A stretch of 22,657 nt of DNA from JAAAOH01 sp046540795 (GTDB lineage Bacteria > Spirochaetota > Spirochaetia > DSM-27196 > PWMO01), in NCBI GenBank assembly GCA_046540795.1, contig JBKHEN010000035.1:1-22657 (forward strand). Direction: 5' to 3'. Positions within the stretch are counted from its first letter, which is position 1; each line of letters opens with the position of its first letter. The notes beneath the pieces are model-generated. The model saw only the letters and a list, made by a program, of their open reading frames with translations, was not told where the DNA came from and did not search any database. The translations under genes were made by a program, and so were the position numbers. Of the stretch, positions 1 to 8,047 are shown piece by piece.

Positions 1-2
1 TC

Positions 3-1094
3 GCCGGCGGTCAGGGTGAAGAAGGTGCGGAGGGTGCACAAGAGGGTGCACAAGAGGGTGCACAAGACGTAGAGCTCGAAGGTGCGGGCGCGAGCTTTGT
101 GGCGCCCCTCATGACCGCCTGGGCCGACGAGTATCGGGATCTCACCGACGGGCAGGTAACGGTCAACTATCAGTCAATCGGCTCCGGTGGGGGCATCCGG
201 CAGTTTCTCGAGCAGACGATCATGTTCGGGGCAACCGAGGCACACCTCAACGACGAGCAGATGGAGCAGGTCGAGGAGGAGACCGGCGGCACCGCGTTCA
301 ACATCCCGATTACCCTCGGGGCGGTGGCTCCGACGTTCAATCTTCCCGACTTCGGCCCGGGCGGGCTGGTCTTTGACAGCGAAACCATAGCCGACATTTT
401 CCTCGGCAACATTACGCGGTGGGACGACCCGCAGATTGCGGAGCTGAACCCGGACGCGGATCTGCCTGACATGCAGATCGAGGTCGTCCATCGCTCCGAC
501 GGATCGGGGACCACCAACGTGTGGACGAACTACCTGAGCAAGGTATCTTCGGAATGGGAAGACCGCGTAGGATACGGTACCAGCGTCGATTGGCCGGTAG
601 GCACCGGCGCCAAGGGCAACGAGGGCGTAGCCGGAGCCGTAATGGCGACCGAGGGCGCTATCGGGTACAACAGCCTGATCTACGCCACCTCAAACGATAT
701 CCCCTATGGAGACCTCATCAACAGTAGCGACAATCGCATCCAGGCCTCCCTCGAGACTGCAGGCGCCGCCGCGAACACGGAGCTCCCCGAGGATACTCGT
801 GCCCTCGTTACGGATACGACGGCCGAAGACGGATGGCCGGCCGCCGGGTTCAGCTGGGTCATGGCGTACGAGAAGTTCGATGAAAACGATGCGATCAGCA
901 ACCGTACTCAAGCGGAAGAAGTGGTGCGCTTCCTCGTGTGGGTCGTGACCGACGGCCAGGACATGTCGGAGGATCTCGACTTTGCCCGACTGGCCGACCG
1001 GCCGACCGAGCTCGGCCTCGACATGATCCGTCGCATCACCTTCGAAGGTGAGCCGATCGGCGAGGAAATTGTCGAAGAAATGGTCGACATGTAG
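3..1094 (+). CDS. pstS: Phosphate ABC transporter substrate-binding protein PstS (5' end missing)
   Basis: Extracytoplasmic phosphate-binding component of the high-affinity Pst importer. The reading frame is open from base 3, so the start codon and signal or lipoprotein peptide lie outside the window. The mature domain opens with GAGASFVAPLMTAWADEY, continues with VNYQSIGSGGGIRQF and later HRSDGSGTTNVWTNYLS, the classic PstS phosphate-binding segments (the GSGGG loop and the SDGSGTT loop). A short low-complexity EGAQ linker precedes the domain, as expected between a lipid-anchored cysteine and a periplasmic domain; the cysteine itself is not visible. pstC, pstA and pstB follow on the same strand, separated from pstS by a GC-rich hairpin that may keep pstS mRNA more abundant than the permease message. 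The family assignment is very secure. Confidence 0.96.
   Translation, partial: AGGQGEEGAEGAQEGAQEGAQDVELEGAGASFVAPLMTAWADEYRDLTDGQVTVNYQSIGSGGGIRQFLEQTIMFGATEAHLNDEQMEQVEEETGGTAFNIPITLGAVAPTFNLPDFGPGGLVFDSETIADIFLGNITRWDDPQIAELNPDADLPDMQIEVVHRSDGSGTTNVWTNYLSKVSSEWEDRVGYGTSVDWPVGTGAKGNEGVAGAVMATEGAIGYNSLIYATSNDIPYGDLINSSDNRIQASLETAGAAANTELPEDTRALVTDTTAEDGWPAAGFSWVMAYEKFDENDAISNRTQAEEVVRFLVWVVTDGQDMSEDLDFARLADRPTELGLDMIRRITFEGEPIGEEIVEEMVDM
30..65 (+). repeat. 12-base tandem repeat in pstS, three perfect copies
   Basis: The unit GAGGGTGCACAA occurs at 30-41, 42-53 and 54-65 with no mismatch, and a diverged partial copy precedes it. Each unit encodes Glu-Gly-Ala-Gln, so copy-number change would only lengthen or shorten the linker between the anchor and the phosphate-binding domain without a frameshift. 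Confidence 0.95.
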
Positions 1095-1103
1095 CGAAGG
1101 CTT

Positions 1104-1134
1104 CGTGCGGGCCGCCCGCGTGCGGGCCCGCACG
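1104..1134 (+). promoter_or_regulatory. Intercistronic GC hairpin between pstS and pstC
   Basis: CGTGCGGGC at 1104-1112 pairs perfectly with GCCCGCACG at 1126-1134 (9 base pairs, 13-base loop). An alternative, mutually exclusive hairpin uses GCCCGC at 1114-1119 and GCGGGC at 1122-1127. No T-run follows, so it is more likely an mRNA-stabilising or attenuating element after pstS than a full terminator. Differential expression of a binding protein over its permease by such a hairpin is common in ABC operons; the role here is inferred. Confidence 0.5.
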
Positions 1135-1209
1135 CTTCTAAGTACAACGTACACCACGTTCTCCGCGGCCGGTTTCGACCGGTCGCGGTTGTGTATTCGA
1201 GGAGGATCA

Positions 1210-2214
1210 ATGGAACATAGTGACACTTCCTTGCCTCAGGCCGCTCGCCCGATATCGAACGCCATACGTGAACCTGCGGCGCTCTACCGACGCGCGGGTG
1301 ATCGGGTGTTCACCGCCGTTATCGTGGCGATCGGATCGACTATACTCGTGCTCGCGGTGCTGATGGCGGTCATATTGTACCGGGATTCGGCCCTTACATT
1401 TACCGAAATCGGCTTTTTTCGGTTCCTCGGCGGCGTTGAATGGAATCCCGTCACCGGCCGACACGGAGCGTTCCCGTTTCTCGTCGGAACCGTCGCGACG
1501 AGCCTGGCCGCGCTCATCATCGCCGTGCCGATCGGCATCGGCTCCGCCATCTTCAGCGCGGAGTACGCACCCAAACCGATTGCAACCGTCGTGAACTACC
1601 TGGTCGATCTGCTCGCGTCGATACCGAGCGTCGTCCTCGGGCTGTGGGGCATATTCGTCTTTGCGCCGTTCATGCGCCGGAGTCTGTACATGCCGATGTA
1701 CGAATGGGCCGGGGCTCACGCTCCGTGGATGCAGTCCGTTCTCGGCTCCCCGACCACCTTCAATCTCGCCACGGCGACGCTGCTTTTGGCGTTTATGATC
1801 ATCCCCTATACCATGGCCCTCACCCGAGACGCGATCGGACTTGTACCTACCGACCAGCGGGAGGCCGCCTGGGGACTCGGTGCAACGCGGTTCGAGGTGC
1901 TGAAAGTCGCGGTGTTGCCGGCAGCCCGCGGCGGAATCGTTGCCGGAGCGTTGTTGTCCTTAGCACGCGCCCTCGGGGAGACCATGGTGCTCGCCATGCT
2001 CGTGGGGAACAACAACGATCTACCCTTCCGGCCGTTTCGACCCGCGGCAACCATGCCGAGCATAATCGTCAACGAGTTCCGCGAAGCGGTCGAGACGCTC
2101 CATTTTACCAGCGTGATGGCGGTAGGGTTCATGCTGTTCCTGTTGTCGCTCCTTATAAACTTTGCCGCCGCCTATATTCAGCGTAAGCTCATCAAGGGGG
2201 TATCCCGACTATGA
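1210..2214 (+). CDS. pstC: Phosphate ABC transporter permease PstC
   Basis: One of two membrane subunits of the Pst importer. The ATG at 1210 is chosen because a strong ribosome binding site (CGAGGAGG, ending about 7 bases upstream) precedes it; the frame is open further upstream but would run into pstS. The 334-residue protein has a cytoplasmic N-terminus, a first membrane helix near residues 37-58, then the PstC core with helices at FPFLVGTVATSLAALIIAVP and LLASIPSVVLGLWGIFVFAP. The ABC permease EAA-loop follows (REAAWGLGATRFEVLKVAVLP, which contacts the ATPase), then ARALGETMVLAMLVGNN, highly typical of PstC. The stop codon overlaps the pstA start as ATGA, which implies translational coupling. 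Length and motif order are normal for the family. Confidence 0.95.
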   Translation: MEHSDTSLPQAARPISNAIREPAALYRRAGDRVFTAVIVAIGSTILVLAVLMAVILYRDSALTFTEIGFFRFLGGVEWNPVTGRHGAFPFLVGTVATSLAALIIAVPIGIGSAIFSAEYAPKPIATVVNYLVDLLASIPSVVLGLWGIFVFAPFMRRSLYMPMYEWAGAHAPWMQSVLGSPTTFNLATATLLLAFMIIPYTMALTRDAIGLVPTDQREAAWGLGATRFEVLKVAVLPAARGGIVAGALLSLARALGETMVLAMLVGNNNDLPFRPFRPAATMPSIIVNEFREAVETLHFTSVMAVGFMLFLLSLLINFAAAYIQRKLIKGVSRL

Positions 2215-3080
2215 CGCTTCAACAACGTTATGCTCGCGACCGCTTTATCGTCGCCTTGACCGCGGCCGCCACGGTGATTGTCGTTGCGCCGATACTCGTA
2301 GTCATCGTCCACGTCTTCATTCAGGGTGTGGGGGCATTGAATGCGGACTTCTTTACCGCGGAGCTCGGGTCCCCCGCGAGGGCCATGACCGGTCGACCGA
2401 CGGGGCTTGCACACTCCATCGTGGGGACGGTCATCATCGACTTTACGGCGCTGCTCCTGGCGGTGCCCTTCGGCATCGGGGCCGGGGTTATGCTGAGCGA
2501 GTATCCCGATCATCCGCTGAATCCGCCGATCCGTCTCCTTGCGGCTACTCTGAACGGCATGCCGGCGGTGCTCATCGGTCTGGTGGCATTTTCCCTGGTG
2601 GTACGTCCGATGGGACGTTTTTCCGCCGTCTCCGGGTCGGTGGCGCTGGCGATTCTCATGATTCCGATCATGGCCCGCTCGACGGAGAGCGTACTGCGCA
2701 TCACGCCGTGGTCGCTGCGCGAGGCGGGGCTTGCACTGGGTCTGCCGCGCTGGCGCGTGACGCTATCGCTCGTTCTTCCCGCCTCTCGCACGGGTTTGAT
2801 CACCGGTGTCCTGATCGCGTTTGCCCGTGCCGCAGGTGAGGCGGCGCCGCTTCTATTTACGAGCTTCGGTCAAAACTACATGAACACCGACATCACCCGG
2901 GCGATGGATTCTCTGCCCCAACGGCTTTACAGCCTTGCCATCAGCCCCTACAAGCAGTGGCACGAGATGGGCTGGGCGGCGGGGATCATTCTGCTGGTTT
3001 TCGTCATGGTCGTATTCCTAAGCGGCCGCATCATCACCGCACGTTTCGCCGACTGGATCTCGGAACGAACGAACCAATAA
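2211..3080 (+). CDS. pstA: Phosphate ABC transporter permease PstA
   Basis: Second membrane subunit of the Pst importer, 289 residues. The ATG at 2211 overlaps the pstC stop by four bases (ATGA). Hydrophobic helices are visible near residues 12-35, 65-90, 105-125, 135-155, 200-215 and 255-280. The EAA-loop reads REAGLALGLPRWRVTLSLVLP, followed by the family-typical ARAAGEAAPLLFTSF and the late segment QRLYSLAISPYKQWHEMGWA. Together with PstC it forms the channel energised by PstB. No irregularity is seen. The stop is 27 bases before the pstB start. Confidence 0.95.
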   Translation: MTLQQRYARDRFIVALTAAATVIVVAPILVVIVHVFIQGVGALNADFFTAELGSPARAMTGRPTGLAHSIVGTVIIDFTALLLAVPFGIGAGVMLSEYPDHPLNPPIRLLAATLNGMPAVLIGLVAFSLVVRPMGRFSAVSGSVALAILMIPIMARSTESVLRITPWSLREAGLALGLPRWRVTLSLVLPASRTGLITGVLIAFARAAGEAAPLLFTSFGQNYMNTDITRAMDSLPQRLYSLAISPYKQWHEMGWAAGIILLVFVMVVFLSGRIITARFADWISERTNQ

Positions 3081-3107
3081 GTCATGAATCGAGGAGGACC
3101 TCCATCA

Positions 3108-3866
3108 ATGGACGTACGCATGAGCACTGAAAAACTCTCGGTATACTACGGGCCGGCAGTGGGAGTCCGCGACGTCTCGCTGCCTGTGTATGACAGAACC
3201 TGCACGGCCCTGATCGGGCCGTCGGGTTGCGGCAAGACGACGTTCTTGCGGGCACTCAACCGGCTCCACGATCTTACCCCGGAGGCCAAAGTCAGCGGGC
3301 GAGCACTGCTCGACGGGGAGAACATCTACGAGAACGGCGTCGACCCGGTGATGATCCGTCGACGCATCGGCATGGTGTTCCAGAAACCCACGCCGTTTCC
3401 CACCAAGTCGATCTACGAGAACGTGGCGGCAGGCCTGCGGCTCGTCGGCATCAGACGGCGCGAGGTCCTCAACGAGGTGGTCGAGCAGTCCCTCACCCGC
3501 GCGGCGTTGTGGAACGAGGTAAAGGACCGCCTGCGCACCCCGGCAAGTAGTCTTTCCGGTGGCCAGCAACAGCGGTTGTGCATAGCCCGCGCCCTCGCGG
3601 TCGACCCCGAGATCATTCTGATGGACGAGCCGACGAGCTCCCTCGACCCGAAATCCGCCGCCCGCATTGAAGAGCTCGTACGGGAAATCTCCGAAGAACT
3701 CACTACCGTCATCGTGACCCATAACCTCCAACAGGCGGAACGGCTTGCCGACTACACGGCCTTTTTCTACGTGGGTGATCTCATCGAGTTCGGCGCGACC
3801 AAACGCATGTTCCAAAGCCCGGCGGAAGAGCGGACCCAGGAATATCTTGCCGGTGTGTTCGGATAA
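3108..3866 (+). CDS. pstB: Phosphate ABC transporter ATPase PstB
   Basis: Cytoplasmic ATPase of the Pst importer, 252 residues. The frame has an ATG at 3084, but the ribosome binding site GAGGAGG at 3091-3097 lies downstream of it, so the ATG at 3108 is preferred. Walker A is GPSGCGKTT (residues 37-45), the Q-loop lies in IGMVFQKPTPFP, the ABC signature is LSGGQQQRL (149-157), Walker B is IILMDEP (Asp173, Glu174), the D-loop is SSLD and the switch histidine is His205 in THNLQQAERLAD. The segment EERTQEYLAGVFG at the C-terminus is typical of PstB. All catalytic residues are present. The stop codon TAA directly abuts the ATG of the next gene, which ties that Fic-like gene to the pst operon. Confidence 0.96.
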   Translation: MDVRMSTEKLSVYYGPAVGVRDVSLPVYDRTCTALIGPSGCGKTTFLRALNRLHDLTPEAKVSGRALLDGENIYENGVDPVMIRRRIGMVFQKPTPFPTKSIYENVAAGLRLVGIRRREVLNEVVEQSLTRAALWNEVKDRLRTPASSLSGGQQQRLCIARALAVDPEIILMDEPTSSLDPKSAARIEELVREISEELTTVIVTHNLQQAERLADYTAFFYVGDLIEFGATKRMFQSPAEERTQEYLAGVFG

Positions 3867-4520
3867 ATGACCGTTCTCTTCGATCTGGAACGCATCGAGC
3901 AGGCCCTTCATGGCTTTCGATCGGCGTTTTCTCAGGTGAACGAGCGCCTTTCGATGCAACGGGAAGAGCTGACCGACGAGATGGTCGCGCACATTCTGCA
4001 GGCCTACGGGTTTCTCAACGAGATGCTCGAAAAGGGAATGGATGTCTTCACCCCTGCCGGGATGCACGGCATCCTCGAGCTGAACCATCTCGTCCTTTGC
4101 GGCTCCGATCCCCGCGTGCGCAGCGATTACTACGCCCATCTTTCGGCGACTCGCAAACGGTTTCTCAAACGGATCCATCCGATCCGAACGTACGTGCTCA
4201 AAAACCGCAAACGCCGGCGAGATCCCCACGAGCTTGCTACCGTGTTCTACTCGAAGCTTCTGAGCTACCCGCAGCTCTTTCTCGAAGGGAATCACCGGAC
4301 GGGCAACATACTGCTCAACTACATACTCTCGAGCGCGGGCGCCGCCCCCTACGTCCCCACCGAGGCGGATGCACACATATACTTGAACCTTTCGGGGGAT
4401 TTCAAGCTTACCGAGCGCGACAATTCCTTCGACACGACGCTGAAAATGCCGAAATACCGTAAACAGTTCCAGACGTTCCTTCGTGAATACGGAGATCCGG
4501 GCTTCACCCGGGACGGATGA
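3867..4520 (+). CDS. Fic-fold protein with altered catalytic motif, inside the pst operon
   Basis: 217 residues, soluble, no signal peptide. Fic enzymes usually transfer AMP or related groups to target proteins through the motif HPFx[D/E]GN[G/K]R. Here the matching segment is QLFLEGNHRTGN (residues 136-147): the catalytic histidine position carries Gln136 and the usual Gly/Lys is His143, while the phosphate-binding EGN and Arg144 remain. The following helix, LLNYILSSAGAAPYVPTEAD, fits the Fic core well. The N-terminal half is helical, with a basic KNRKRRR patch at 112-118. It starts on the base after the pstB stop and has no good ribosome binding site, so it is probably translated by coupling. 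Inference: a Fic-like protein with lost or changed transfer activity, perhaps a nucleotide sensor for the Pst system. The fold assignment is moderately secure; the function is unknown. Confidence 0.62.
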   Translation: MTVLFDLERIEQALHGFRSAFSQVNERLSMQREELTDEMVAHILQAYGFLNEMLEKGMDVFTPAGMHGILELNHLVLCGSDPRVRSDYYAHLSATRKRFLKRIHPIRTYVLKNRKRRRDPHELATVFYSKLLSYPQLFLEGNHRTGNILLNYILSSAGAAPYVPTEADAHIYLNLSGDFKLTERDNSFDTTLKMPKYRKQFQTFLREYGDPGFTRDG

Positions 4521-4524
4521 CCAC

Positions 4525-6360
4525 ATGATGCAAACGCTGACGTTGAGTTTTACGATACTCGGGCTGCTCTCCCTCTTCTTGCTCGGGCTCCGGGCCCTCG
4601 GCGATGTCCTGCTCGAACGCTCGGGCGGCCGTGCCCGTGTGCCTCGAACCGTTCCGCGGTTCTCGAGCGATGTCGGCATCCTGCGTCGGTTTCTCGGAGG
4701 CTTCGCCGCTACCGGGCTCACCGCTTCCCGCCCCGCGGCGTTTATCGAGTTACTCGTGTCCGTCGATTCCCGCCGACTCTCTCCTGCCGCGGCTATGGCG
4801 CCGCTCGTGGGCATCAACCTCGGCATGGCCGCGCACCTCTGGATCCTCATAGCTGTGTTGCATGTCCCTTTCACGGGCGAGCTCGGTCTGCTGCTTCTCG
4901 CCTGTGCCCTGCCCTTTCGCCTGGGCCTCGTATCAGAAAATCGCTCCGGTGTCGAGTTGCTCGTCGGGACGGGTCTTCTCCTCACCGCCCTCGGGTACCT
5001 GGCCGATACGGTTCCCGCATTTCTTGCCGCCGTAGACGCGCCGGCAGCTACACGGCACCTTGCATCGCCGCCTACGCCGCTTATTCTCGCCGCCGTGGCG
5101 GCGGGAGCGGCTGTGGCGGCGTGGGTTACGGGCTCTTCTCTCGGCCTCTTCGCGATTACGCTTGTCTTTGTAAGCCAGGGACAGCCGGGGCCGGAGCTGG
5201 GCGCGGCGGCGATACTGGCCGCGAATCTCGGCGGGGCGGTCGCCGGAGTGAGCAGCGTTCGCTCTTTCGGTCCGGAAACCGTCAAGGTCGCTCGGGCGCA
5301 TATTCTGTTCAATTTCCTCGTTCTGGTCGTCGGTCTGGTTCTCTGTATCGGCGTGGCCGACGGGCTTCAGTTCGACATCCTCCCTGCGACGGCTTCACCC
5401 GCCGAGGTTCGCTCTACGGCGGGCTCTACCGTGGGGCTCGGTCTCTTGGTCACCTTTTCAATGCTTGCGTCGGCGGCATTCACCGCACTTACGCCACACC
5501 TCGCTCATCATTTCCGACGCGTGGCACCCGGCGTCGGCGGGAAGAGTCGCCCCGCCGCCTCGGGGCGGGTACGAGGCGGGGGCCAGACGCAGGGTACCAC
5601 GACCGCTGCGCTTTCCGCCCGGGGAGAGCGGGGCCCGGCCAGCGAATACGAGCTAAGGCTTGTCCGCTTCGATCTTCCCGAGGGCATGGAGGCCAATCTG
5701 CACCTGATACGCCAGGCCCTCGCTCGAATGGCCGAGATTGCCGGCGAGATGCTCATGAACGCCATGAACGCCGGCCAGACCCCCGAACACCTCGACGAAG
5801 GGCGCGAGCGCTGTGCACACCTCGACGAGGCGCTGGGGCAACTTGCAGGCGACATCACGGCGGCCGTCGGCACGGCGGTCCGGGCACCCTGCACGCCCGC
5901 TCAAGCACTTCAACTCCAACAGCAACAGCAGGTTACCGTCGAGCTTCGAAACATCGGTCTCGACATCACAAAGCTGCTCCGGGTACTCGAACGCAGCCGA
6001 CGGAAGGGCTACCGACCGCACAAGGAAAGTCGGCAAGAGCTGTTCGACATAACGGCGCAGGTTCTCGACTTTCTCGAATACGACCGGGACTATCTGAGTG
6101 GTCGCCTCGAGGGCCAGGATCCGCAGGTGGCGCAGAACATGGAACAGACCATCGACGCCGCCAGAGACCGGCTCAGGAAGCACGCGCGCAAGACGATGGA
6201 AAAAAAGTCGGGCGCCGATGTGCGGGGTGAGCTGGCTTTCATCCAGGCGGTGGGATATCTCGAACGCATCGGTGACCGATGCCTTGCCATGTCACGGGCC
6301 ATTACGCAGCTCGGCACGGGGCCTACCGATACACCTCGAGGAGAAACAGATTCTGAGTGA
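4525..6360 (+). CDS. Na/phosphate-symporter-like membrane protein fused to a PhoU domain, lacking QSSS motifs
   Basis: 611 residues. The start is taken at the double ATG (4525/4528), 4 bases after the previous stop; a GTG at 4483 would overlap that gene by 38 bases. Residues 1-330 form 8-10 membrane helices laid out like the Na_Pi_cotrans repeat pair. The diagnostic QSSSA/T motifs are replaced: the first repeat reads TGLTASRPAAF, the second VTGSSLGLFAITL, and the GANIGTT segments read GINLGMA and AANLGGA. A Gly/Arg-rich linker (about 345-378) leads to a C-terminal helical PhoU domain (about 385-600) with the signature YLERIGDRCLAMS around Glu580. No separate phoU is seen beside pstB, so this domain may do that job, tethered to the membrane. 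Transport is doubtful because of the lost motifs. The 3' end overlaps the convergent pit gene by 38 bases. Confidence 0.82.
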   Translation: MMQTLTLSFTILGLLSLFLLGLRALGDVLLERSGGRARVPRTVPRFSSDVGILRRFLGGFAATGLTASRPAAFIELLVSVDSRRLSPAAAMAPLVGINLGMAAHLWILIAVLHVPFTGELGLLLLACALPFRLGLVSENRSGVELLVGTGLLLTALGYLADTVPAFLAAVDAPAATRHLASPPTPLILAAVAAGAAVAAWVTGSSLGLFAITLVFVSQGQPGPELGAAAILAANLGGAVAGVSSVRSFGPETVKVARAHILFNFLVLVVGLVLCIGVADGLQFDILPATASPAEVRSTAGSTVGLGLLVTFSMLASAAFTALTPHLAHHFRRVAPGVGGKSRPAASGRVRGGGQTQGTTTAALSARGERGPASEYELRLVRFDLPEGMEANLHLIRQALARMAEIAGEMLMNAMNAGQTPEHLDEGRERCAHLDEALGQLAGDITAAVGTAVRAPCTPAQALQLQQQQQVTVELRNIGLDITKLLRVLERSRRKGYRPHKESRQELFDITAQVLDFLEYDRDYLSGRLEGQDPQVAQNMEQTIDAARDRLRKHARKTMEKKSGADVRGELAFIQAVGYLERIGDRCLAMSRAITQLGTGPTDTPRGETDSE

Positions 6361-7369
6361 TCGAGAGCAGGACGAAGGAGGTGGCCGCCGCGGCAAGCGG
6401 CGTGCTCACCCATCCCATGCCGATCTTCCCGAGCAGTCCGAGGTTGATATTCCGTCCCCCCTTGGCTATGCCGATGCCGAGCACGCCTCCGACCACCGTC
6501 TGGGAATTGGAGATGGGCACCAGCGGGAACCACGGTATGCCCCGCGATTCCATCCAAATCTTCAGAGTCTCCGAGGCGAAGAGAAAGAGCACCAGACCGC
6601 TTGAGAGTACCACGATCAATGCAGTGATCGGCGAGAGCTTGTAGAGGTCGTTACCGACCGTTTCCATGACCCGCCGGGAGTACGTGAAGATTCCCACGGC
6701 GATCGCTATGCCGCCGAGGAAGAACAGCTGTTGGGCACCGGTGAAGCTCATGCCGAGAAACTGGGCGCTCGGAAACGGCGAGACCGGCACGAACACGCCC
6801 ATGACGTTGGCAATATTGTTCGCCCCGAGGCTATACGCACCGAACGCACCGACGAGCACCAGACCGGCCCGGGTGTAGGCGTCCTGTACGATGATGCCCA
6901 CGCGAAACCGGGCGAGCACCCGCTTGAACAGGAAATACAGAAGCGCCGCGAATACCATCGTCAGAATCGGGCCGGCCACCCATGATCCGACAATGGTGCT
7001 GAGCGATCCGGCATCGGTCTCGGTACGGCTGAAGAGGTTCCAGCCGACGATCGCCCCCACGATTGCCTGCGTCGTGGAGACCGGCAAGCGCAGCCGCGTC
7101 ATCCAGGTTACCGTGAGCGCCGCCGAGAGCGCCACGGTAAACGCCCCGGGAAGGGCGTTCACCGAGCCGAGCCGCCCGAGGGTCTCCGACGCTCCGGAGC
7201 CGCTTGCCACGGCGCCTACTACCACGAAGCCGCTGGCAACGATGGCCGCGATGCGGAACCGGACCATCCGCGTGCCGACGGCGGTGCCGAAAACGTTCGC
7301 CGCGTCGTTTGCACCGAGCGACCAGCCGAGGAACAATCCACTGGACAGAAAGAACAGCGTCGAAAGCAC
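6323..7369 (-). CDS. pit: Low-affinity inorganic phosphate permease, PiT family
   Basis: 348-residue membrane protein that imports phosphate (probably with protons, Na+ or as a metal-phosphate complex). The N-terminal signature is GWSLGANDAANVFGTAVGT and the second inverted half carries YSLGANNIANVMGVFVP. These paired GANDxxN motifs define PF01384. Further hydrophobic blocks such as LRLPVSTTQAIVGAIVGW and GAQQLFFLGGIAIAVGIF fit the family. The start codon is GTG (complement of 7367-7369) with GGAG upstream. It begins 18 bases after the stop of the DUF47 gene, the classic DUF47-pit pairing. The last 38 bases overlap the convergent symporter-like gene. Confidence 0.93.
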   Translation of the reverse strand: MLSTLFFLSSGLFLGWSLGANDAANVFGTAVGTRMVRFRIAAIVASGFVVVGAVASGSGASETLGRLGSVNALPGAFTVALSAALTVTWMTRLRLPVSTTQAIVGAIVGWNLFSRTETDAGSLSTIVGSWVAGPILTMVFAALLYFLFKRVLARFRVGIIVQDAYTRAGLVLVGAFGAYSLGANNIANVMGVFVPVSPFPSAQFLGMSFTGAQQLFFLGGIAIAVGIFTYSRRVMETVGNDLYKLSPITALIVVLSSGLVLFLFASETLKIWMESRGIPWFPLVPISNSQTVVGGVLGIGIAKGGRNINLGLLGKIGMGWVSTPLAAAATSFVLLSITQNLFLLEVYR

Positions 7370-7387
7370 AGGCGTTCACGGCTCCGG

Positions 7388-8038
7388 TCAGGGTTGGCGC
7401 TTTATGACGTACACCGATAGTCGCTCGGCCACGTCCTCGGCCTCATCCGAGAGGCTGGCTATCAGCTCCACGAAGTCCCGCAATTGGAGTTTCTCCGCCA
7501 GCTCCGGGATCTCTTCCGACTCGAAGATGGCCTTCTTCGCCTGCTCCTCGAGCTGATCGGCCTCGTGCTCGAAGAAGTGCACCTTATGAATGAGGTCTTC
7601 CACATCCCCCTTGTTGTCGAAAAACGCCCGGTCGCCCTTTACCACGTTGTCGAGCGCCTCCGCGGAGGCCTTTGCCAGTTTCATCAGTATCGGACGGAGG
7701 AACGGGCGCACCTGCGGTTTCTCCACGTCGAAATGCCCGAGCACCTTCTTGGTGGCGTCGATGACGTTATCCGTTGTCTCGAGGAGCCCCAGGACATCCC
7801 CGCGAGATTCCGGAATGAGCATTTTCTTGTACAGCCGGTACCGGATCTCACGCCGCAACTCGTCCGCCGCTTCCTCATTGTGACGGATTTCACCGAGCTT
7901 GTTGCCGAACTGCGTCATGTCACCGTTGAGATAATCCTCTATTGCCTCATAGAAGAGAATGCCGGAGTTGGTTACGTTGTCGAGATAGTGCTGGATCTTC
8001 ACCTCGAGGGTGATCGCATTCTTAAAGAGAATTGCCAT
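7388..8038 (-). CDS. DUF47 (PhoU-like) protein, putative PiT regulator
   Basis: 216-residue, fully helical cytoplasmic protein of the PF01865 family (DUF47, distant PhoU relatives). Visible family hallmarks are MAILFKNAITLEVKIQHYLD at the N-terminus, IRHNEEAADELRREIRYRLY (the conserved E-EAD metal-binding type helix), LLETTDNVIDATKKVLGHF, and HFFEHEADQLEEQAKKAIF in the second half, closing with LSDEAEDVAERLSVYVIKR. The ATG at 8036-8038 has TAGGAC about 8 bases upstream. It is first in a two-gene operon with pit; DUF47 proteins are thought to control their partner PiT permease. An extended -10 promoter and 11-base-spaced TTAG repeats lie directly upstream. Confidence 0.93.
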   Translation of the reverse strand: MAILFKNAITLEVKIQHYLDNVTNSGILFYEAIEDYLNGDMTQFGNKLGEIRHNEEAADELRREIRYRLYKKMLIPESRGDVLGLLETTDNVIDATKKVLGHFDVEKPQVRPFLRPILMKLAKASAEALDNVVKGDRAFFDNKGDVEDLIHKVHFFEHEADQLEEQAKKAIFESEEIPELAEKLQLRDFVELIASLSDEAEDVAERLSVYVIKRQP

Positions 8039-8047
8039 AGCGCCGTC

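Noticed and set aside
3091..3102. GGAGG and CCTCC around the pstB ribosome binding site as a regulatory hairpin
   Set aside because: The loop would be a single base, too short to fold in cis.
3084..3107. Upstream ATG for pstB
   Set aside because: The ribosome binding site lies after this ATG, so the start at 3108 is better supported.
4483..4524. GTG start for the symporter-like gene overlapping the Fic gene
   Set aside because: No ribosome binding site, and the extra residues are not part of a membrane helix; the ATG at 4525 is preferred.
3105..5312. Very long minus-strand open frame (735 codons) opposite pstB, the Fic gene and the symporter-like gene
   Set aside because: It is an antisense shadow in high-GC sequence: the plus-strand frames carry clear family motifs throughout, and the antisense protein has Arg/Ala/Pro-rich composition with no recognisable domain.
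5905..5935. Gln-rich run in the PhoU-fusion protein as an unusual repeat
   Set aside because: Only a short CAA/CAG run within a helical region; common slippage, no further signal.
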